A stretch of 12,338 nucleotides of DNA from Promethearchaeota archaeon (lineage in GTDB: Archaea; Asgardarchaeota; Lokiarchaeia; Sigynarchaeales; SOKP01). Both the position numbers and the translations under genes were made by a program. The notes under the pieces are model-generated. The model was given only the letters and a program-made list of their open reading frames with translations, ran no database searches and had not been told where the DNA came from. How positions within the stretch are numbered: the stretch's first letter is position 1; each line of letters opens with the position of its first letter. The stretch is taken from contig SDNV01000087.1 in NCBI GenBank assembly GCA_004524515.1, positions 1 through 12,338 of the forward strand, in the 5' to 3' direction. Below, one piece after another: positions 6,778 to 12,338 of this stretch.

Positions 6778-6958
6778 GTATTTTGATTTTAGTTACCTAA
6801 TATTAACAATAAAATCTTTATTTTTAAAAAATCTTTTTCAAAAACTTCATAATATAAAGGCTTATTTATTAAAATATAAGTTCTATTGAAAATAAAATTA
6901 AAATAAATTAACTAAAATAAACGATAATATGAACCATATAAAGAAGAGTTGAAGAATA
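6778..6958. promoter_or_regulatory. Divergent promoter region of the methyl-transfer module
   Basis: This 181-bp, very AT-rich gap separates the corrinoid-protein start from the second MttB start. Toward the minus strand a TATA-like TTTAAAAATAAAG lies near 6821-6833. Toward the plus strand the candidates are TAAAATAAACG near 6913-6923 and CATATAAAG near 6935-6943; I cannot choose between them. GAAG eight bases before the ATG at 6959 is a weak ribosome-binding candidate. I see no clear operator palindrome. Shared control of both units is likely from the layout but not shown. Confidence 0.4.
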
Positions 6959-8476
6959 ATGAAATTGAGCCAAATGGAGGTATTATCAAAAGATGAACTT
7001 CAAATGATTCATAGTTCCACTCTTGAATTATTAGAAACTGTAGGAGTTATGGTTGATTCCCAAGATGCTCGGGATTTATTAAAAGAGAATGGAGCGCTTG
7101 TGAGTGATGATAAAAAAGATATTTATGTAAAATTTCCCGAAGATCTTGTTAAAAAGCAAATGAAATATGTTCCTGATTCATTTACTTTATGGGGTCCAGA
7201 TGGATCATTTTCATTCACGGTTGATACAAAAACCACTCAATTTGCTACTGTTGGGACTCCTGTAAAAATATATGATCCAGAGAGTAAATCAGGAGTGCGA
7301 AAAACGGTAATGAAGGATACAATAAAACAAATTCGCATAGTAGATTATTTAAAAAATATTATGTGTTCTCATGTGGATGTTTGGCCTAATGATATTCCGT
7401 TTTTAGAATTACATTGTCATGCTATTAAAGCTTGGGCGGAAAATAGTCGTAAACCATATGGACTAGGATGTTATGGAAGATTAGCCTCTCAGGATATGAT
7501 GAATTTAACATCAATAATCGTTGGAAGCGATGAGGAGTTAATAAACCGACCAAGATTAATTGGATTTTTTAATCCCACAAGTCCCTTGATGATGACTAAA
7601 ATTATGTTGAATGGATTATTTGTTTTCGCAAAATATAAACAACCAACCATTATTGCTCCTGCAGCTAGTGCGGGCTCAACCGCGCCAGTCACTTTAGCAG
7701 GATTAATCACCCAGACAAATATGGAAATTTTATCATCGATTGCATTAACACAATTGATAAATAGAGGGGCTCCCGTATTTTATTCAACAATGTCTGCTCC
7801 GATGGATCCTTCAACGGGAAATGTAGCGTGGGGTTCAATAGAAACAGGATTAATCACTTCTGCTTTTGCGCAATTGGGTCGTTTCTATAACATCCCTTCT
7901 CGGGGTCCTGGTGCTGTAACTGAATCAAAATTATTTGATATTCAAAATGGCTATGAACGATTTATGACATTACAATGGGCAGCAACTTCAGGTATTAATT
8001 ATATCACTTGCGCAGGAACTTATGAATCATCTTTAGCTGAAGCTTTGGAATTACTCGTAATTGATGATGAACTAATTGATATAATCAATAAAGGGAAAGA
8101 AGGCATCCAAGTAAATGAAGAAACAATTGCTACAGAGGAGATAAAGAAAATTGTTACTACAACAAGAAATTACTTAGGAACTAAACATTCTGTAAAAAAT
8201 ATTAGGAAAGAATTATTTGTCCCTAAACTCAGTGATCGAGATCGACGTGGAACTTGGAAAAAAAAAGGAGCTAAGGATATAATAGAAAATGCACGCGAGA
8301 AAGTAGATGAGATTTTACAAAAACAAAAAAGACCAGGTCTGTCTTCCGAAATTGAGGCAAGATTATCCGAATATACTAAGAAAGTAGCGTCTAGAACGAT
8401 GGATTATTATCAAAAAGCAGAAGGAATGGATAGGACTGAAGAAGGGGATAGCGTTCTTGGAATAAAACTCGATTAA
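6959..8476 (+). CDS. MttB-superfamily methyltransferase, non-pyrrolysine (paralogue B)
   Basis: This 505-residue homologue of the minus-strand methyltransferase has the same predicted reaction: methyl transfer from a methylated amine to a corrinoid protein. All superfamily blocks are present: TPVKIYDP (100-107), GFFNPTSPL (202-210), QPTIIAP (228-234), GLITQTNMEILSS (248-260), RGAPVFYST (269-277), DIQNGYERF (327-335), NYITCAGTYE (347-356), IDDEL (368-372) and LGTKHSVKNIRKELFVPKL (406-424). A hand-aligned 50-residue stretch (93-142) matches paralogue A at 33 positions. Differences cluster in likely substrate-facing parts: LELHCHAIKAWAENS (149-163) and MSAPMDPSTGNVAWGS (278-293). These differ from TVHTECIYVWAKNT and VSHITDMRSGNSAIGS in paralogue A, suggesting a different substrate. 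There is no in-frame TAG. The gene is divergent from the corrinoid protein and has none of its own, so it probably shares that partner. Confidence 0.88.
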   Translation: MKLSQMEVLSKDELQMIHSSTLELLETVGVMVDSQDARDLLKENGALVSDDKKDIYVKFPEDLVKKQMKYVPDSFTLWGPDGSFSFTVDTKTTQFATVGTPVKIYDPESKSGVRKTVMKDTIKQIRIVDYLKNIMCSHVDVWPNDIPFLELHCHAIKAWAENSRKPYGLGCYGRLASQDMMNLTSIIVGSDEELINRPRLIGFFNPTSPLMMTKIMLNGLFVFAKYKQPTIIAPAASAGSTAPVTLAGLITQTNMEILSSIALTQLINRGAPVFYSTMSAPMDPSTGNVAWGSIETGLITSAFAQLGRFYNIPSRGPGAVTESKLFDIQNGYERFMTLQWAATSGINYITCAGTYESSLAEALELLVIDDELIDIINKGKEGIQVNEETIATEEIKKIVTTTRNYLGTKHSVKNIRKELFVPKLSDRDRRGTWKKKGAKDIIENAREKVDEILQKQKRPGLSSEIEARLSEYTKKVASRTMDYYQKAEGMDRTEEGDSVLGIKLD

Positions 8477-8577
8477 AGATCGAAAAAAAGTTCAAGATTT
8501 TATTATTCCATTCATTTTAATATTTATTTATTATCTAAATTCAAGCTAAGTTTAAGAAAAACATATATGTGTTGTAT

Positions 8578-9867
8578 ATGGAAGAAAAAGAAAAGGATAT
8601 AAGAATAATCCCAAGAGAAGATGATAAAAAAAACCGCGAAAAATGGAATAAAATGAATTTCGATACCCAAATTTTAAGAGCAGGAGAAGATCCTTACCCT
8701 GAGACATCACATAGCATTCGTCCGCCTATATACGCCGCAAAGTCATATACTTACGACTCATTTGATGAAATGTTAAAGGGGCGTTATTTTTATTCGAGAA
8801 CTGAAAATCCTACTTTATTTGCATTAGAGCAAAAACTTGCAACTCTCCATCGTGGAGAAAAAGCCATTTCAGTCGCATCTGGCATGGCAGCAGTTCATTT
8901 AGCCTGTTCTAGCGTTCTTCAAAATCGAATTGAGAGAGTTAAACCCGAAAAACTTAAAGAATTACTTCCACAAAAGAACCCAGAAAAGATCCCAAATATC
9001 ATTATTCATAAGAATCAATATACGGGATCATATCGCCTTTTTACGAAAATTTATCCTCAAATGGGTATTGATTTTAAAAGAATTAATATGTGTAATATTG
9101 ATGAGGTTGAAAACGCTATTGATGACCAGACTAAATTAGTTTATGTGGAAACACCTGCTAATCCCACTAATGATATTATTGATATCCAAACTTGTGCTGA
9201 TTTAATTCATAATATAGGTGGTAAATGCGTTGTAGATAATACATGGGCATCTCCCGCACTTCAACGCCCTTTAGAATTAGGCGCTGATTTAGTGGTGGAA
9301 AGTCTCACAAAGTACATAAATGGACATGGAGATTGTCTGGGTGGAGCAATAATTGGTGCGGAGAATGATATAAGAGATATTCGTTATTTCTGGCAAGAAA
9401 CTCAGGGACAAGTTATGAGCCCATTCAATGCCTGGTTAATTCTTAGAGGGATAAGAACGCTTAATTTACGGATGGAAAGACATTGTTCAAATGCCATGAA
9501 AATTGCAAGATATTTAAATGAACATCCAAAAGTTAAAGAAGTTATCTATCCTGGTTTGGAGAATCATCCTGGTCATGAGCTTGCTAAAAAACAAATGAAA
9601 GGTTTCGGTGGTATGGTTGATTTCGAATTAGAGACAGAAGAAATGAGTAATAAATTCATAAATCTATTAAAACTGATTAAAGTCGGAGTATCTCTCGGCG
9701 ACACTACTTCATTAATAGAATTTACAGGCTTAATGACGGGAATTGATCTTGCCAGATGGGAACGAAGATCAATGGGAATTTCAAAAACACATTTTAGATT
9801 TTCCGTAGGATTGGAAGATCCCGATGATTTAATCTTGGATTTTGAACAAGCTTTTAATCAATTATAG
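8578..9867 (+). CDS. Cys/Met-metabolism PLP enzyme (cystathionine gamma-synthase/lyase family)
   Basis: This is a PLP-dependent fold-type I enzyme of the family that includes cystathionine gamma-synthase, the cystathionine lyases, methionine gamma-lyase and O-acetylhomoserine sulfhydrylase. Counting from the ATG at 8578 (429 residues), key sites are YSRTENPT (from Tyr72), SGMAA (101-105), stacking Tyr148 in YTGSYRLF, Asp220 in VVDNTWASP, Schiff-base Lys245 in SLTKYINGHGDCLGG, and Arg407 in FRFSVGLED, the expected carboxylate binder. Methionine gamma-lyase has a cysteine two residues after the stacking Tyr; here it is Gly, which argues against a standard one. Two oddities stand out: a charged N-terminal extension of about 25 residues, and an extra stretch of about 21 residues at roughly 114-140. 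The usual PASMTH near the end reads FTGLMTG. GTG at 8569 and ATG at 8653 are alternative starts; the latter would remove the extension. The exact reaction is not settled. Confidence 0.85.
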   Translation: MEEKEKDIRIIPREDDKKNREKWNKMNFDTQILRAGEDPYPETSHSIRPPIYAAKSYTYDSFDEMLKGRYFYSRTENPTLFALEQKLATLHRGEKAISVASGMAAVHLACSSVLQNRIERVKPEKLKELLPQKNPEKIPNIIIHKNQYTGSYRLFTKIYPQMGIDFKRINMCNIDEVENAIDDQTKLVYVETPANPTNDIIDIQTCADLIHNIGGKCVVDNTWASPALQRPLELGADLVVESLTKYINGHGDCLGGAIIGAENDIRDIRYFWQETQGQVMSPFNAWLILRGIRTLNLRMERHCSNAMKIARYLNEHPKVKEVIYPGLENHPGHELAKKQMKGFGGMVDFELETEEMSNKFINLLKLIKVGVSLGDTTSLIEFTGLMTGIDLARWERRSMGISKTHFRFSVGLEDPDDLILDFEQAFNQL

Positions 9868-9917
9868 GTTTCAATTTCATATTTTTCTAAATCAATCTGC
9901 TTTGAATCTAAGTGGAT

Positions 9918-9940
9918 TAAAAATAAAAAAAATAAAAATA
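9918..9940 (-). terminator. Oligo-T terminator after the GPH symporter gene
   Basis: The minus strand carries T5-A-T8-A-T5-type runs about 15 nt past the TAA at 9958-9956. It lies in the 88-bp gap between two convergent genes. On the plus strand a weaker T5 follows the PLP enzyme stop near 9884-9889. Confidence 0.4.
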
Positions 9941-9955
9941 TCTTTTATAGTCCTT

Positions 9956-11326
9956 TTAGTTAATTGAGGATACACGCTCTTTTTTCTTTGCATGTAACTC
10001 TGCTAATTGAGATTTCATTTCTGCTACGCGCTCCTTAGTGTAGGGATAAAAATACAATAAGATTAGGGTGACAACCATAGCAATACCGGGGAAGATTACG
10101 ATCAAGGCCTTTAAACCAAAAATGACATCTGCTCTTGGATTTGGAGTATAAGATTCCCACCCTGTTGAACTAAATACCAGCGATACTGTTACAATACTTA
10201 ATATCATTGAGAGTCTCATAAAGAAATTTGTAATACCAAAAAATGTACCTTCTCTTCTAATTCCTGTTTCTAATTCATCATTATCGATAGGATCGGCAAC
10301 AATTAAATAGATGAAATATAGCATTCCCCCCATTCCTATACCTGAGAATATCATAAAGATTAATGCCATCGTAAAAGTCGCAATGAATAGAAAAGGTATA
10401 AAGGCGATAATTGACACAATTACTGCTATCATATATGCTTTTCTACTCCCTAATTTGACATCTAACTTCATCCAGATTATAACAGTCAATACCCCTGCTA
10501 TAAAATTAACCCCTAATAAAAGAGAGATTAAAAACGTGTCAGTTACACCTAGGACATGAAGAGCATAAAGAGGTATTGTCGTTGCAAGTGTAAGTAATAT
10601 ATACTCGTATAGGAAAAACATGATAGTATATAGTACAAATCCCTTGTTTTTGAAAGCATATTTTAAACCTTGAAAATAGCCGAATTCTTGCTTATGGTCC
10701 AATTTAAATTCTTCGCGCTCTTTTATACCCCATTTAATAGCGATCAATAATGAGATCCCTATTATTATCGATGTAACAATACCATTTATCAAATAACCTT
10801 CTTTTCTAGTAAGATCGCCAATAAAGATACCAGGAATAAGGAACGCAAAGATTAGTCCTACAGTTGCCAGAATTTGCTTAATAGTATTTACTTCTGCTCT
10901 TTCTTTCACCGAAATAAACATCTCTGGGAAGAGACTATCAAAGAAGGTTATTTGGGTGTAGAAAGTATCGTATAGTATTAACATTATAAGGAGATAAATG
11001 AAAGTAATAAAATGCGAATCGGTTGGAGGGAGCCATAGAATTACCTCGATAATTAATACAGCGATCGTTCCCAAAACAATAAACGGTTTTCTCCTTCCCC
11101 ATTTTGTACGTGTCCTATCCGAAATATAGCCTAATAAGGGATCGTTAAATGCATTCCATACCGTCCAAACAATGTAGGCAAGCATGATATATGTAACCGG
11201 TAATCCTACAGCTGTGAAATAAAATGTGAAGACCCACACATTAAAAGCACTATTAATAAACCATTGGGCAAAAGACCCCATCCCAAAGCTCCATTTTGTT
11301 CCTTTACTGAAACCTGTCGTTTCCAT
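9956..11326 (-). CDS. MelB-like GPH-family (MFS_2) cation-coupled symporter
   Basis: This 456-residue polytopic membrane protein is of the glycoside-pentoside-hexuronide:cation symporter family, with about 12 hydrophobic helices. The family signature is plain: W57-N-A-F-N-D62-P-L-L-G-Y-I-S-D70-R-T-R-T-K-W-G-R-R-K-P (57-81), spanning helix 2 and the following cytoplasmic loop. A second hallmark is VADPIDNDELETGIRREGTFFG (343-364) in the second half. A short charged tail (KERVAEMKSQLAELHAKKKER) ends the protein. Relative to E. coli MelB, the aspartate equivalent to Asp59 is kept (Asp62) but the one equivalent to Asp55 is Asn58. From MelB work both aspartates bind sodium while Asp59 alone carries the proton, so proton coupling is the likelier mode here. 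Family members mostly carry sugars or glycosides; the substrate here is unknown. The start follows from the cytoplasmic N-terminus typical of the family. The gene is convergent with the PLP enzyme and divergent from the metallo-hydrolase. Confidence 0.88.
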   Translation of the reverse strand: METTGFSKGTKWSFGMGSFAQWFINSAFNVWVFTFYFTAVGLPVTYIMLAYIVWTVWNAFNDPLLGYISDRTRTKWGRRKPFIVLGTIAVLIIEVILWLPPTDSHFITFIYLLIMLILYDTFYTQITFFDSLFPEMFISVKERAEVNTIKQILATVGLIFAFLIPGIFIGDLTRKEGYLINGIVTSIIIGISLLIAIKWGIKEREEFKLDHKQEFGYFQGLKYAFKNKGFVLYTIMFFLYEYILLTLATTIPLYALHVLGVTDTFLISLLLGVNFIAGVLTVIIWMKLDVKLGSRKAYMIAVIVSIIAFIPFLFIATFTMALIFMIFSGIGMGGMLYFIYLIVADPIDNDELETGIRREGTFFGITNFFMRLSMILSIVTVSLVFSSTGWESYTPNPRADVIFGLKALIVIFPGIAMVVTLILLYFYPYTKERVAEMKSQLAELHAKKKERVSSIN

Positions 11327-11416
11327 ATTATATTCACATTAAATATTTTATTATTAAAATAGAAATTTTTGTAATATATCTTTATTTAAAATTTTAAATA
11401 CATTTCGCATTTATTC

Positions 11417-11426
11417 TATATTAATA
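11417..11426 (+). promoter_or_regulatory. TATA-like box for the metallo-hydrolase gene; supports the TTG start
   Basis: TATATTAATA is centred about 26 bp before the TTG at 11447. The transcript would begin at the TTG, giving a leaderless mRNA with a non-ATG start. Confidence 0.4.
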
Positions 11427-11446
11427 TAATTGAGTTGTAGTTACTT

Positions 11447-12338
11447 TTGATTAAAACAGAAATTATTCTCTTGTCCAATAATATTTGTTTGCCATTCCAA
11501 AGGCTTGATAAGGATTATGGATTAGAGTTTATTGAATTAAACAAGGAATTTGCTACCAAATCATTAGCGGAACATGGTTTAGGATTCTTGATCAATATAT
11601 ATGATTTAGATAGATTAGACGATCAATGGAATCCTGTTCCCCTATTGAAAACAATTTTTGATACGGGAGGAAGTAATTTAACGTTTTTACATAATCTTGA
11701 TATTCGGGGATATAATATCTATGATGTTAACCATATTCTACTCTCACACTGGCATTATGATCATACAGGCGCATTATATCCACTTTTAGAGAGAAAAAAA
11801 GACGGAATTCAAATTATTTGTCATAATAATGCTAAATTTGAGAGATTTTTTAGGCGTTCAGATGATATTTCAAATAGTGATTTAGAAGGTAAGACTCGTG
11901 AAGAGATTTTACCCTTACTTTCTGCTTCTAAAATAGTAAATCAAGAACCTATTGATTTAAAACGAATTCAAAAATCCAATGCAAAGATTTTTTTTTCTAA
12001 AACCCGCTATGAATTATTGGATATTAAAGGATTAAGAGTGATATTGAGTGGTGAAATTCCAAGAACACATAAAATAGAAGATTTTGATAATTTTTTTTCC
12101 CTGCAAAATGGGGTTCTTGAAGTGGATAAAATTTTAGACGATAAATGCCTTATATTTGAATTCAACGAGAATGTTATTTTATTAAACGGGTGTTGTCATG
12201 CGGGTCTAATGAATACTTTAGATTATGTAAAAAACTTAACTGATAAACCCATTACCCATATTATCGGGGGCGTTCATATGGCAAGTGCTTCAGATGAAAA
12301 AATAAGGGAGACAGTCGAATATTTACGAACATTTCAAA
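11447..12338 (+). CDS. Metallo-beta-lactamase-fold hydrolase, dihydropterin/RFA-P synthase-like (COG1237 type), partial 3'
   Basis: 297 codons are visible before the window ends; there is no stop, so the C-terminus is missing. The protein has the metal-binding motif H101-W-H103-Y-D105-H106 of the metallo-beta-lactamase fold, preceded by SLAEHGLGFLI (39-49) and FDTGGSN (71-77). It is followed by SGEIPR (201-206), NGCCHAGLMNT (247-257) and IGGVHM (273-278). This order is characteristic of the COG1237 group, annotated as 7,8-dihydropterin-6-methyl-4-(beta-D-ribofuranosyl)-aminobenzene-5'-phosphate synthase, an early step of methanopterin-type cofactor synthesis. Many members are not tested and may do other hydrolytic reactions. 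There is a TAG at 11438-11440 in frame, and the first in-frame ATG is at residue 255, past the metal site. The start must therefore be TTG 11447 (or a rarer ATT), and the TATA spacing agrees. The adjacent Cys249-Cys250 pair includes a cysteine where many homologues have another small residue. The fold is certain; the exact reaction is not. Confidence 0.85.
   Translation, partial: MIKTEIILLSNNICLPFQRLDKDYGLEFIELNKEFATKSLAEHGLGFLINIYDLDRLDDQWNPVPLLKTIFDTGGSNLTFLHNLDIRGYNIYDVNHILLSHWHYDHTGALYPLLERKKDGIQIICHNNAKFERFFRRSDDISNSDLEGKTREEILPLLSASKIVNQEPIDLKRIQKSNAKIFFSKTRYELLDIKGLRVILSGEIPRTHKIEDFDNFFSLQNGVLEVDKILDDKCLIFEFNENVILLNGCCHAGLMNTLDYVKNLTDKPITHIIGGVHMASASDEKIRETVEYLRTFQ

Noticed and set aside
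8255..8272. Programmed frameshift at the run of A residues in paralogue B
   Set aside because: The frame continues through the run with family-conserved residues on both sides, matching paralogue A, so no frameshift is needed.
4551..8476. Pyrrolysine-containing trimethylamine methyltransferase
   Set aside because: Both MttB-family genes are open from start to stop with no in-frame TAG, and both end in TAA. They belong to the non-pyrrolysine part of the superfamily, so trimethylamine should not be assumed as substrate.
8569..9867. Classical methionine gamma-lyase
   Set aside because: The cysteine typical of methionine gamma-lyase two residues after the stacking Tyr is a glycine here, and the YRLF that follows looks more like the cystathionine synthase/lyase or sulfhydrylase branch. 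The precise reaction is left open.

Overview
The window looks like chromosomal DNA from an AT-rich archaeon, most plausibly an Asgard archaeon of the Lokiarchaeia type. The archaeal assignment rests on a 20S proteasome beta subunit with the full Thr1/Asp17/Lys33 active site, on TATA-like boxes about 24-28 bp upstream of several start codons (leaderless transcripts), and on oligo-T tracts rather than hairpins after genes. The Asgard suggestion rests on a long leucine-rich-repeat protein, non-pyrrolysine MttB-type methyltransferases with a corrinoid protein, and a GIFT/IFT52-like domain protein. It is an inference, not proven by any single marker. No rRNA, tRNA, CRISPR array, insertion sequence or phage gene is visible.

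Layout. Positions 1-140 hold the 5' end of a minus-strand gene for a membrane-anchored protein. A 232-bp gap follows, then a minus-strand GIFT-like protein (373-1101) and the proteasome beta subunit (1309-2019, minus). Divergent from the proteasome gene is a ten-helix EamA/DMT transporter (2164-3126). A small five-cysteine protein (3160-3438, minus) and a 13-repeat LRR protein (3527-4486, plus) come next. The centre is a methyl-transfer module: a corrinoid protein (6112-6777) and an MttB-family methyltransferase (4551-6077) form a minus-strand pair, and a paralogous MttB-family gene (6959-8476) is divergent from them across a 181-bp intergenic region. Then come a PLP enzyme of the cystathionine/methionine lyase family (8569 or 8578 to 9867), a convergent MelB-like GPH symporter (9956-11326, minus), and a metallo-beta-lactamase-fold protein of the dihydropterin/RFA-P synthase-like type (from 11447) that runs off the right edge.

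How the genes may work together. The two MttB homologues probably demethylate two different methylated amines and pass the methyl group to the one corrinoid protein. The second-step methyltransferase and the reductive activator are not in the window, so they must be encoded elsewhere. The neighbouring PLP enzyme and symporter could supply or process substrates, but that link is only proximity. Most other genes look like single-gene transcription units facing alternately.

The most useful points to follow up are the divergent MttB paralogue pair sharing one corrinoid protein, the GIFT-like protein, the PLP enzyme with a roughly 21-residue insertion in its active-site half, the Asp-to-Asn change at the MelB sodium site, the long proteasome propeptide, and a metallo-hydrolase whose only workable start is TTG.
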